Source: JACKEQ01 sp041389565 (lineage in GTDB: Bacteria; Myxococcota_A; UBA796; GCA-2862545). Taken from it: a DNA stretch of 64,000 bases. A program made the position numbers and the translations under genes. This document shows positions 43,562 through 51,304 of the stretch, piece by piece. The stretch lies in the NCBI GenBank assembly GCA_041389565.1, contig JAWKRP010000036.1, positions 22,413 through 86,412 on the forward strand, in the 5' to 3' direction. The notes under the pieces were generated by a model that did no database searches, was not told where the DNA came from, and saw only the letters and a list, made by a program, of their open reading frames with translations. Position 1 is the first letter of the stretch. The number at the start of each line of letters is the position of its first letter.

Positions 43562-44151
43562 AGCGCCCGGTGGGCGTGCTGATCAGCGGGTCCGGCACGA
43601 ACCTGCAGGCCCTGCTCGACGCCGCCGCCCAGCCCGACCACCCCGCGCGTATCGCGGTGGTCCTGTCGAACAAGCCCGGCGCCTATGGCCTGGAGCGCGC
43701 ACGAGCCGCGGGAGTGCCCACCGAGATCGTGTCGCATCGCGGGTGGCCGTCGCGCGAGGCCTACGACGGCGCGCTCGTCGAGACCCTCCGCGCGCACGGG
43801 GTCGAGTGGGTGTGCCTCGCCGGCTTCATGCGGCTCGTCACGCCCGTGCTGCTCGACGGCTTCGGCGGGCGCGTCCTGAACATCCACCCGTCCCTGCTCC
43901 CGAGCTTCCCCGGGCTGCACGCCCAGCGCCAGGCCCTCGAGCACGGCGTGAAGATCGCCGGTGCGACCGTCCATCTCGTCGACGCCGGCATGGACAGCGG
44001 CCCCATCGTCGAGCAGGCCGCCGTGCCCGTGGAGCCAGGCGACACCGAAGATGCGCTGTCGGCGCGCATCCTGGCGGTCGAGCACCAGATCTATCCGCGA
44101 GCCCTCGCAAGAGCCGTGCGCGGCGAGCTGGACGCCCTGCTCACCCGTTGA
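43558..44151 (+). CDS. purN: Phosphoribosylglycinamide formyltransferase
   Basis: The 197-residue enzyme transfers a formyl group from 10-formyl-THF to GAR. It starts at GTG 43558, overlapping the purM stop. Motifs are VLISGSGTNLQALLD, the active-site block LNIHPSLLPSFPGLHAQRQAL (Asn, His) and VHLVDAGMDSGPIVEQAAV with the catalytic Asp. Length is normal. The 3' end overlaps the convergent rel/spoT gene by 11 nt (44141-44151). Confidence 0.97.
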   Translation: MKRPVGVLISGSGTNLQALLDAAAQPDHPARIAVVLSNKPGAYGLERARAAGVPTEIVSHRGWPSREAYDGALVETLRAHGVEWVCLAGFMRLVTPVLLDGFGGRVLNIHPSLLPSFPGLHAQRQALEHGVKIAGATVHLVDAGMDSGPIVEQAAVPVEPGDTEDALSARILAVEHQIYPRALARAVRGELDALLTR

Positions 44152-46300
44152 CGCGGTGCACGGCGTCGACGCCCTTGATCTTCTCGATGTTCCGGATGAG
44201 CCGGGTGAGCTCGCCGACATCCCGCACCGAGAGCTCGAGGCTCACGTTCGCGCGGTCGTCGGTCATGTTGCGGGCTTCGGCGCGGTTGATGTTCACCTGC
44301 TGCTGCTCGCAGATCTTCGTGATGTTCGCGAGCATGCCGGGGCGATCGGAGCAGTAGATCTCGATCGTGCCGGAGTGCCGGCTCTCGTTGCCCTGATCCC
44401 ACTCCACGGGGATGCGGCGGTCGGCGTCCATCGTCTCGAGCTGGTCGCACTCCGCCTTGTGCACCGTGATGCCGCGGCCGCGCGTGATGAACCCGACCAC
44501 GGGCTCGCCCGGGAGGGGCGCACAGCAACGCGCGAACGTCACCAGCAGCCCGTCTTCGCCGGAGATGAGCACGGGGCTCATCGTGGCCGTACGCCGCCCC
44601 AGGCGCCCGAGCAGGTTGGCCGCGAAGCCCTGCTGCTCTTCCTGGCGCGTCGTGTACTCGCCCTCGGGCAGTAGGTCTCGCGCCACCTGCGCCAGGGTGA
44701 GCCCGCCCTTCGCCACCTCGACGAACAGCTGATCCAGGTCGGCCAGCCCGCGCCGCTTCAGCACCGGCCCGAGGTTGCCGTCTTTCTTGACGCGCTCGAG
44801 GCTCCACCCGTTCCGACGCAGCTCGCCTTCGAGCATCTCGCGGCCGAGCCGGGCCCCCTGCTCGAGCTCGCGCTGGCGGAGGTGCCTGCGGATCTTGCTG
44901 ATCGCGCGGGAGGTCTTCGCGATCGCGAGCCAGTCGCGGTTCGGCTCCTGGTTCTGCGATGTGAGGATCTCGACGGTGTCGCCCGACCTCAGCTCGTACC
45001 GCAGCGGCACCATGCGGCCGTTCACCTTCGCGCCCGTACAGTGGTGGCCGACCTTGCTGTGCACGGCGTACGCGAAGTCGAGCGTCGTCGACCCCAGCGG
45101 GAAGCGCTTCACGTCGCCGTCGGGCGTGAAGATGAACACCTCGTCGGCGTAGAACTGCGCCTTCACGTGCTCCATGAACTCCGTGGCGTCGTCGGAGTCG
45201 TTCACGCCCTCGAACACCGTGCGGATCTTCGCGATGGCGACGAGGTCCTCGGGCTTCAGCGCGAGGTGGCCCTCTTTGTAGCGCCAGTGCGCCGCGATGC
45301 CGTCTTCGGCCACCCTGTGCATGTCGGCCGTGCGGAACTGCACCTCCACCCGCCGGTCGTCGGGGCCGATCACCGTGGTGTGGAGCGATTGGTACCCGTT
45401 CGGCTTGGGCCGAGCGATGTAGTCCTTGATCTTGTCGGGCACGGGCGGGTAGCTCGCGTGGATCATCCCGAGCGCGGCGTAGCAGGAGCCCAGATCGGGC
45501 ACGATCACGCGGAACGCCAGCAGGTCGGCGACCTCGTGTAGCGTGATGCCCTGCTTCTGGATCTTCCGGTAGATGCTCCACCGGTGCTTGGCTCGCCCGC
45601 TCACCTTCCCTTCGACGCCGCTGCGCGCGAGCAGCTCCTGCAGGGCGTCGACCACGCGGGCCGTGTACGTCTCGCGGTCGGCCGCCGTGCGGTCGAGGAA
45701 GGCATCGACCTCCGCGTACCCCTCGGCATCGAGGTAGCGGAAGCAGAGGTCTTCCAGCTCCGTCTTCAGCTTCGTGATCCCGAGCCGGTTGGCGATGGGC
45801 ACGAAGATCTCCATCGTCTCGCGGGAGATCGCCTTCTGCTTGTCGGGCCGGTGGTGCTCGAGCGTCTGCATGTTGTGCAGACGGTCGGCGAGCTTCACCA
45901 GGATCACCCGGATGTCTTTGCTCATCGCGAGCATCATCTTGCGGAAGTTCTCGGCCGCGAGCTCTTCCTTGCTGCGGAACTTCAGCTTGCCCATCTTCGT
46001 GACACCGTCGACGAGCTCGGTGATCTCGGGCCCGATCTGGGCCGCCATCTCCTCCTTCGTGATCGGGTGGTCTTCGAGGGCATCGTGCAGGAGGGCCGTG
46101 GCGATCGTGTCGACGTCCATCCGGAGGTCGGCGAGGATCATCGCCACGGCGAGGGGGTGCGACAGGTACGGCTCGCCGCTCTTCCGCTTCTGACCCGCGT
46201 GGGCACGGGCCGAGATCAGGTAGGCGTCCATCACGCGGCCCACGTTGGCGTCGGGCGAGTAGGTCTGGATGCGTTCGACGATGTCGGAGATGCTGGCCAA
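44141..46300 (-). CDS. Bifunctional (p)ppGpp synthetase/hydrolase Rel/SpoT
   Basis: The 719-residue stringent-response enzyme starts at TTG 46300 with GGGAG 12 nt upstream. The HD hydrolase domain is intact (EPYLSHPLAVA, LLHDALEDHP, DRLHNMQTL). The synthetase domain is intact (GRAKHRWSIYRKIQ, DLLAFRVIV, GYQSLHTTVIGP, EVQFRTADMH). The TGS domain (VFIFTPDGDVKRFPLGSTTL), a zinc-finger-like region with ARCCAPLPG, and a C-terminal ACT domain follow. Both activities are expected. The gene lies downstream of yicC-gmk with 58 bp between, without rpoZ. Confidence 0.96.
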   Translation of the reverse strand: MASISDIVERIQTYSPDANVGRVMDAYLISARAHAGQKRKSGEPYLSHPLAVAMILADLRMDVDTIATALLHDALEDHPITKEEMAAQIGPEITELVDGVTKMGKLKFRSKEELAAENFRKMMLAMSKDIRVILVKLADRLHNMQTLEHHRPDKQKAISRETMEIFVPIANRLGITKLKTELEDLCFRYLDAEGYAEVDAFLDRTAADRETYTARVVDALQELLARSGVEGKVSGRAKHRWSIYRKIQKQGITLHEVADLLAFRVIVPDLGSCYAALGMIHASYPPVPDKIKDYIARPKPNGYQSLHTTVIGPDDRRVEVQFRTADMHRVAEDGIAAHWRYKEGHLALKPEDLVAIAKIRTVFEGVNDSDDATEFMEHVKAQFYADEVFIFTPDGDVKRFPLGSTTLDFAYAVHSKVGHHCTGAKVNGRMVPLRYELRSGDTVEILTSQNQEPNRDWLAIAKTSRAISKIRRHLRQRELEQGARLGREMLEGELRRNGWSLERVKKDGNLGPVLKRRGLADLDQLFVEVAKGGLTLAQVARDLLPEGEYTTRQEEQQGFAANLLGRLGRRTATMSPVLISGEDGLLVTFARCCAPLPGEPVVGFITRGRGITVHKAECDQLETMDADRRIPVEWDQGNESRHSGTIEIYCSDRPGMLANITKICEQQQVNINRAEARNMTDDRANVSLELSVRDVGELTRLIRNIEKIKGVDAVHRVNG

Positions 46301-46322
46301 GGGTGTGCGACTCCCAGACGTC

Positions 46323-46328
46323 AGTCTA
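46323..46328 (-). promoter_or_regulatory. Putative -10 element (TAGACT) of rel/spoT
   Basis: TAGACT on the minus strand lies in the 58-bp gmk-rel gap, 22 nt before the TTG start, leaving a short leader that includes GGGAG. It would let rel/spoT be transcribed independently of gmk. Confidence 0.45.
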
Positions 46329-46358
46329 GCTGCGGGGAAGCCTCCGCAAAGTCTTTCG

Positions 46359-47012
46359 TCAGTCGCGTGTGAGGGGAGCGAACCGCTCCACCCAGCTGCC
46401 CCGTCGGGAGGTGCGCGACATCTCCGCCAGCATCACGCCCTGGAAACAGGCATGCGCGGCGTCGAGGTCGTCGTTCACCACGACGTAGTCGAACTCCCCG
46501 ACGGCCCCCAGCTGCTCTGCGAGCTTCGCCATCCGCCGCTCGATCACGGCCTCGCTGTCGGTGCCCCGGGCGCGCAACCGCGCCTCGAGCGTGCCGATGT
46601 CGGGCGGCACCACCATCAGGTGCACGGCCTCCGGGAGGCGCGCACGCACGTTCCTCGCGCCCTGCACGTCGATGTCGAGGATCAGCGAGTCTCCGCGCTC
46701 CAGCGCTTCGATCGTCGGGCCCCGCAGCGTTCCGTAGAACCGGTCGTACACCTCGGCGTGCTCCAGGAACGCGTCGTCGCGCACCAGCTCCGCGAACCGC
46801 TCGCGCTGCACGAAGTGGTAGTCGACGCCGTCTGCTTCGCCCGCACGCGGATCGCGGGTGGTCGCGCTCACCGAGAACGCCAGGCCGGGGATGCGCGCGA
46901 GGGCGGCCTTCAGCAGCGTGGACTTCCCCACTCCCGACGGCCCGGACACCACGAACAGCACCCCCCGATCCGGCGGCGACATCCCGAGCCGACCGGCGGC
47001 GGCGCTGCTCAT
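46359..47012 (-). CDS. gmk: Guanylate kinase
   Basis: The 217-residue enzyme phosphorylates GMP to GDP. P-loop is VVSGPSGVGKST; SVSATTRDPRAGEADGVDY and RFYGTLRGPTIEAL are the GMP-binding motifs; DIDVQGARNVR follows. ATG 47012 overlaps the yicC stop (ATGA), which adds ~10 residues before the usual start; ATG 46982 is an alternative. The yicC-gmk order is conserved in many bacteria. Confidence 0.96.
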   Translation of the reverse strand: MSSAAAGRLGMSPPDRGVLFVVSGPSGVGKSTLLKAALARIPGLAFSVSATTRDPRAGEADGVDYHFVQRERFAELVRDDAFLEHAEVYDRFYGTLRGPTIEALERGDSLILDIDVQGARNVRARLPEAVHLMVVPPDIGTLEARLRARGTDSEAVIERRMAKLAEQLGAVGEFDYVVVNDDLDAAHACFQGVMLAEMSRTSRRGSWVERFAPLTRD

Positions 47013-47887
47013 TCGATGTTGGCGCTCTGCTCGCGCATGCGCTCGAGCACGCTCTTCATCAGCACCACGCGCTGGCTCACGGGGTGCTCCGCCGCCTTGC
47101 TGCCGATGGTGTTCACCTCGCGGTTCATCTCCTGCAGCAGGAAGTCGAGGCGCCGCCCCACCGGGTCTTCCTGGCCGAGCGTCTCGGTGAACTGGTCGAG
47201 ATGGGACCGCAGCCGCACGACCTCCTCGGCGACATCCGCCTTGTCGGCGAGGTGTGCGACCTCCTGCGCGATGCGGTAGGGGTCGGCCTGATCGCCGAGC
47301 AGACGCCCGATCCGGCGCTGCAGCTTCTTCTGCAGCCGCTCGTTGATCCCGATCGACGCGGCTTCGATCTCGCCCACGATCGTGCGCATCTCGTCGACCA
47401 TCTGCTCGAACTCGCGCTGGATCGTCGCGCCTTCGGCCTCGCGCATCTGCATCAGATCGAGGATGGCCGACTGCACGGCGATCTCGACGATGTCCCACTC
47501 GAGCGTGACGTCGACGGGCTCTTCGCTGATCGTCATCACGCCCGGCTGCGACAGGATGAACGTGAACGGCACCTCGCGCTCGACGAAGCCCACCATCTGC
47601 TGGGCCACCTCGTTCACCACCAGCGCGTACTCGTTCGCGAGCGAAGCGTCGGCCACCACCCGCTGACGGGTCGTGCCCACCGTGCGACGCACGTACGCGT
47701 CGATGCGCCCGCGTGCGAACGGGTCTTTCAGGAGCGCGTTGATTCTCGGCTCGAGAGCGAGATATTCGCGCGGCGACCGCAGGTTGATGTCGCGAAAACG
47801 GTTGTTGACGCTCTTCAACTCCACGACCACGGTCAGGTCGTTCGCACTGGCCTCGCCTCGGCCATACCCGGTCATCGAGCGGATCAT
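47009..47887 (-). CDS. yicC: YicC-family endoribonuclease
   Basis: The 292-residue protein begins MIRSMTGYGRGEAS, the signature N-terminus, with ELKSVNNRFRDINLRSP next and the conserved C-terminus DFLLQEMNREVNTIGSKAAE. Family members are hexameric RNases acting on small RNAs and mRNAs. It is first in the yicC-gmk operon. The start at ATG 47887 has no ribosome site. A CCTGT/ACAGG inverted repeat sits in the 26-bp divergent gap to the ABC transporter genes. Confidence 0.93.
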   Translation of the reverse strand: MIRSMTGYGRGEASANDLTVVVELKSVNNRFRDINLRSPREYLALEPRINALLKDPFARGRIDAYVRRTVGTTRQRVVADASLANEYALVVNEVAQQMVGFVEREVPFTFILSQPGVMTISEEPVDVTLEWDIVEIAVQSAILDLMQMREAEGATIQREFEQMVDEMRTIVGEIEAASIGINERLQKKLQRRIGRLLGDQADPYRIAQEVAHLADKADVAEEVVRLRSHLDQFTETLGQEDPVGRRLDFLLQEMNREVNTIGSKAAEHPVSQRVVLMKSVLERMREQSANIE

Positions 47888-47888
47888 G

Positions 47889-47903
47889 CCTGTCGATAAC
47901 AGG
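47889..47903. promoter_or_regulatory. Inverted repeat CCTGT-CGATA-ACAGG in a divergent promoter
   Basis: This 15-bp element has 5-bp arms and fills most of the 26 bp between the yicC and ABC permease starts. TTATCG on the minus strand and TAACAG on the plus strand could be opposing -10 elements. It may be a shared operator or a two-way promoter core. Confidence 0.35.
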
Positions 47904-47913
47904 GTCGAAACAC

Positions 47914-49098
47914 ATGGGCCTGCATCCACGTACGCGTCGCATGCTCCCCGTACTGTTCCGAGCGACCGTCCCACCCGCGCTGGCCCGCACGATGCCGGGC
48001 CTGATCGCCCTGTTGTTCGCCGTGAGCCAGGTGAGCGCGGTGGTCGACATCCCCGCGCTCGCCCACGAGCTCCAGGCCCGCTCCACGCTCGTCCGGGCGG
48101 CCGTCGCGGTGGGGATCGCCCTGTTCGGAGCCGCGTCCGCCGGCCCGATCCTGCGCCCGATCGTCTGGAGCCCACGCCTGGCGTTCGTCTGGCGCCTGCC
48201 CCTCACCGACGCCCGCCTGCTGTTCGGCCTGCTGCCCGCGCTGGCGGTCGGTGCGCTGCCCGCGGTCGCCCTCGCCCTGCTGCTCGGTCCGGTCGCCACC
48301 ATCGGGATCGGCGCCACCACCGCGCTCGCCTCCGCCGCCTGGATCGCGCGGAGCCCGTGGGCGGGCGTGCTCGTCGCGCTGTCCGCCGCCACCGCGCTCC
48401 CGGGAGGCCTGCTGGTCGGCCCTCTGGCGCTCGTGCTCGCCGGGCGGGTCGGTCGCGCGCTCCGGAACGCGCGTCCGCTCGGCGGCGGCTCGCCCCGCAC
48501 GGTGTGGGTGCGGGGAGGCCCCGTCCGGGCGCTCGTCCAGCGCGACCTCCTGGCGCTGTGGCGCACCTGGCCCGCCACCGTCGTGGCCGTTCCGGTCGCC
48601 GTGTTCGCCCTCACGCTGTTCGTCCAGCGCGCTCTGCACGCATCGTGGTCTCCCGCCGCGATCGGCACCGGCAGCGTGATCGCCGTCGGTGTGTTCGGCG
48701 CCCTCCCGGCCGTCGCGCTCGGCGCCATCGCCCACGTCGAGCGGGGCGCCCAGCTCGCACGGGTCCTCCCGGTCGGCCCCATCGAGCGCGTCGCAGCGCT
48801 GCTCTGCTCGGGAGGGCTCGCGATCGGCCCCGCGGTGGCGGGCGTGATCGTCGGGGGGACCGCGAATGGCACCCTCGGTGGCGTGCGGGTCGTGCTGCTC
48901 GGGTTCGCGTTCAGCGCCCTCGCCGTCCGGACCCTGGTGGCCCGCGACTCCCAGCGCGGCCGCGAGGACCTCGTCTCGCACGGCATCGCGGCCAGCGTGT
49001 TCCTCACCGTGATCGCCGCGGCGTCCCCCCTCGGCACCTTCGCCGTGGCCGGACTGGGGCTCGCGGCCACCGCTTCCTCCTGGGCGAGGCTCCGATGA
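47914..49098 (+). CDS. ABC transporter membrane subunit-like protein
   Basis: The 394-residue protein has about ten hydrophobic helices with very high Ala/Val/Leu/Gly content. No permease signature is recognised, but the next gene, an ABC ATPase, overlaps its stop by ATGA. That pairing and the pattern of two six-helix halves suggest an exporter permease of the ABC-2 kind. An alternative start is ATG 47941, with 9 fewer residues. The cargo is unknown. Confidence 0.65.
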   Translation: MGLHPRTRRMLPVLFRATVPPALARTMPGLIALLFAVSQVSAVVDIPALAHELQARSTLVRAAVAVGIALFGAASAGPILRPIVWSPRLAFVWRLPLTDARLLFGLLPALAVGALPAVALALLLGPVATIGIGATTALASAAWIARSPWAGVLVALSAATALPGGLLVGPLALVLAGRVGRALRNARPLGGGSPRTVWVRGGPVRALVQRDLLALWRTWPATVVAVPVAVFALTLFVQRALHASWSPAAIGTGSVIAVGVFGALPAVALGAIAHVERGAQLARVLPVGPIERVAALLCSGGLAIGPAVAGVIVGGTANGTLGGVRVVLLGFAFSALAVRTLVARDSQRGREDLVSHGIAASVFLTVIAAASPLGTFAVAGLGLAATASSWARLR

Positions 49099-49727
49099 CT
49101 CACGGACCGTCGCGGCCGTTGGCCCGTCCCTCCGAGACCGCGACCCTCCACGTCCGTGGGCTCGAGGTCCACTACCCCCACGCGCGCGTCGGTCCGCTCG
49201 ATCTGGCCTGCGACGCCGGGCTCGTTCGCATCGACGGGCCCAACGGAGCCGGCAAGACGAGCCTGCTCCGGGCCATCACCGCCGGCATCCGCCGCTCCGC
49301 CGGCACCGTGGCGCTCGACGGCCGCGATCCCGAGACCTGCGCCCTCACCCGCGGACGGATCGGGTACGTGCCCGCCCAGCCCGAGCTGCCTGGCTTCCTC
49401 ACGATCGACGAGGCCTGGCGCCTGATGGCCGACCTCAGGCGCACGCCCACATGGGACGGCACCTCGATCCGCGAAGCGCTCGATCTCCCTGGGGATCTCC
49501 GGCTCGACCACGCCAGCACCGGCATGCGGCGGAAGGCCGAGGTCGTCGCGGCGCTCGCCGGCGATCCCGTCGTGCTGATCCTCGACGAGACGCTCGCCAA
49601 CCTCGACGCACGCGGTCGCGATTGGCTGGTCGCCCACCTCGAGGTCGCGCGGTCCGACCACGTCGTGGTGATCACACACCACGGCGCCTGTCCCATCGAG
49701 CCCGACTGGATCGTCACGCTGGGTTAG
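49095..49727 (+). CDS. ABC transporter ATP-binding subunit
   Basis: The 210-residue ATPase has Walker A GPNGAGKTS, signature STGMRRK in place of LSGGQ (typical of ABC-2-type exporters), Walker B VVLILDETLANLD and H-loop VVITHHG. It is short but complete. The D-loop and H-loop are intact, so it should hydrolyse ATP. It is coupled to the permease by ATGA. Export of a lipid, peptide or heme-type ligand is possible; no specific clue is present. Confidence 0.9.
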   Translation: MTHGPSRPLARPSETATLHVRGLEVHYPHARVGPLDLACDAGLVRIDGPNGAGKTSLLRAITAGIRRSAGTVALDGRDPETCALTRGRIGYVPAQPELPGFLTIDEAWRLMADLRRTPTWDGTSIREALDLPGDLRLDHASTGMRRKAEVVAALAGDPVVLILDETLANLDARGRDWLVAHLEVARSDHVVVITHHGACPIEPDWIVTLG

Positions 49728-49751
49728 ACGGGCGGGGACCCGGGAGGCCCC

Positions 49752-50408
49752 ATGTCCACCACCACCGGAATCGCCGACGCAGCCCTCTCCGCCTACGTCG
49801 CCGCGGTGGGATGCCGGGAAACCCCCGTCCGTGCGGCCCTCCGCGAGGAGACGAGCCGCATGCCCGCCTCCCGCATGCAGATCAGCCCACTCGAAGGCGC
49901 GTTCCTCCAGCTGCTGGCGCGCATCTCGAACGCCCAGCGCTACCTCGAGATCGGCGTGTTCACGGGCTACTCCTCGCTCGCCGTCGCCGAGGTGCTGCCC
50001 GACGACGCGCGGATCGTCGCGTGCGACGTGTCCGAGGAGTACACCGCGGTCGCGCGCCGCTACTGGGAGCGCGCCGGCGTCGACGCCCGCATCGATCTCC
50101 GCCTCGCGCCCGCCCTCGACACGCTCGCGGCCCTCGAAGCGGCCGGCGAGACGTTCGACTTCGCGTTCATCGACGCCGACAAGGAGAACCTCGAGGGGTA
50201 CTACGAGGCCTGCCTCCGGCTCGTCCGCCGGGGTGGGTTCATCGCTGTCGACAACGTGCTCTGGAGCGGCGCCGTGCTCGAGGAGAACCCCGAGAGCGCA
50301 TCCACCCGCGCCATCCAGGCCTTCAACGAAGCACGCCACCGCGACCCGCGCATCGAGCTCTCGCTCGTGCCCATCGCAGATGGTGTGTCCCTGCTCTGGA
50401 TTCGCTGA
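49752..50408 (+). CDS. Class I SAM-dependent O-methyltransferase (COMT-like)
   Basis: The 218-residue enzyme has the SAM motif YLEIGVFTGYSSLAVAEVLP, acidic ribose-binding VACDVSEEY, metal-binding FAFIDADKENLEGYYE and VDNVLWSGAV. These match bacterial/plant caffeoyl-CoA and catechol O-methyltransferases using a divalent cation. Substrates are phenolic hydroxyls. It follows the ABC ATPase by 24 bp and is coupled (TGATG) to the next gene. Confidence 0.92.
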   Translation: MSTTTGIADAALSAYVAAVGCRETPVRAALREETSRMPASRMQISPLEGAFLQLLARISNAQRYLEIGVFTGYSSLAVAEVLPDDARIVACDVSEEYTAVARRYWERAGVDARIDLRLAPALDTLAALEAAGETFDFAFIDADKENLEGYYEACLRLVRRGGFIAVDNVLWSGAVLEENPESASTRAIQAFNEARHRDPRIELSLVPIADGVSLLWIR

Positions 50409-51304
50409 TGTGGCTCGCTCTCCTCGCGTCGGCCTGGGCGGACTGCCCGTCCGGTCCCACCTCCACCGTGGCGCTGCAGCGGTACGTCGAGCAGGCCGAG
50501 TTCGCGTTCGTCGAGCTCGACGACCTCGGGCTGCGCTCGAACCGCGACGCCGCCGTGCAGACGGTGCTCTGCCTCGGTGAGCTCGTGCATCCGCCGCACG
50601 CGGCGGGCTTCCTGCGGCTCGAGGGCGTGTTCGCGTTCGTGAACGACAACCAGGCGTTCGCCATGGATGCCTTCCGCAGCGCCCTCACCGTGCAGCCCGA
50701 CTTCCAGCTCAAGGCCGCCATCGCGCCGGCCGGTGGTCCGCTCGCGGGGCTGTACGCCGCCGCACGGAACGACACCCCCACGATGTGGGCGATCCCCCAG
50801 CCCGGCCGGCCCGTGTTCGTGAACGGGGTGTCCACCACACACGCACCGCGCGGGCTGTCGATCGTCCAGGTGGTGGAGCCGTCCGGTCAGGTCGGGTGGT
50901 CGGGCATCGTCACCGGCCCGCAAGACCTCCCGCCCTGGTTCGTGAGCGCGCCTGGTCCGGCGCCGATGCCGGTGCCGGCACCCGTCCCGGTCGTGCCGAT
51001 CCCCACGCCCGTGCCGGAGCCCGTGTACGTGCCCGACCCGCTCGAGCCGACCGCGAAGCGGGGCGGTCCCCGGATCCCCCTGCTGGTCGCGGCCGGCGGC
51101 CTCGCAGTCGCCGCCGGAGGCATGTACGCCGGCGCCGCGGTGACGCGCACCCGCTACGACGCCGCCCCCACCGCACAGCGCCGCCAGCTCACCAACACCT
51201 TGTTCCTGGGCAGCGTGGGGACGGGTATCGTGTCGCTGGGCGTGGCCACCATCGCCGTCGCACTGCCGGCGAAGCGCGCCCCCGAGAACGAAGGAGTCTA
51301 CTGA
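50408..51304 (+). CDS. Exported protein with proline-rich linker and C-terminal helices
   Basis: The 298-residue product has a short signal peptide (MWLALLASAWAD). Residues about 15-115 are helical and resemble TPR-like packing (GFLRLEGVFAFVNDNQAFAM, AFRSALTVQPDF). A PEGA-like strand pattern (VFVNGVSTTHAPRGLSIVQV) follows, then a Pro/Val repeat (PAPMPVPAPVPVVPIPTPVP). Two hydrophobic helices near the C-terminus flank a polar loop. This repeats the theme of the TPR protein at 22272. It overlaps its neighbours at both ends (TGATG), forming one translational unit with the Asp-repeat lipoprotein. Confidence 0.7.
   Translation: MWLALLASAWADCPSGPTSTVALQRYVEQAEFAFVELDDLGLRSNRDAAVQTVLCLGELVHPPHAAGFLRLEGVFAFVNDNQAFAMDAFRSALTVQPDFQLKAAIAPAGGPLAGLYAAARNDTPTMWAIPQPGRPVFVNGVSTTHAPRGLSIVQVVEPSGQVGWSGIVTGPQDLPPWFVSAPGPAPMPVPAPVPVVPIPTPVPEPVYVPDPLEPTAKRGGPRIPLLVAAGGLAVAAGGMYAGAAVTRTRYDAAPTAQRRQLTNTLFLGSVGTGIVSLGVATIAVALPAKRAPENEGVY

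Noticed and set aside
46359..50339. Long minus-strand frame running through yicC and the ABC genes
   Set aside because: Only its last 218 codons (gmk) are protein-like. The rest has Ala/Arg/Pro-rich shadow composition opposite clear genes.
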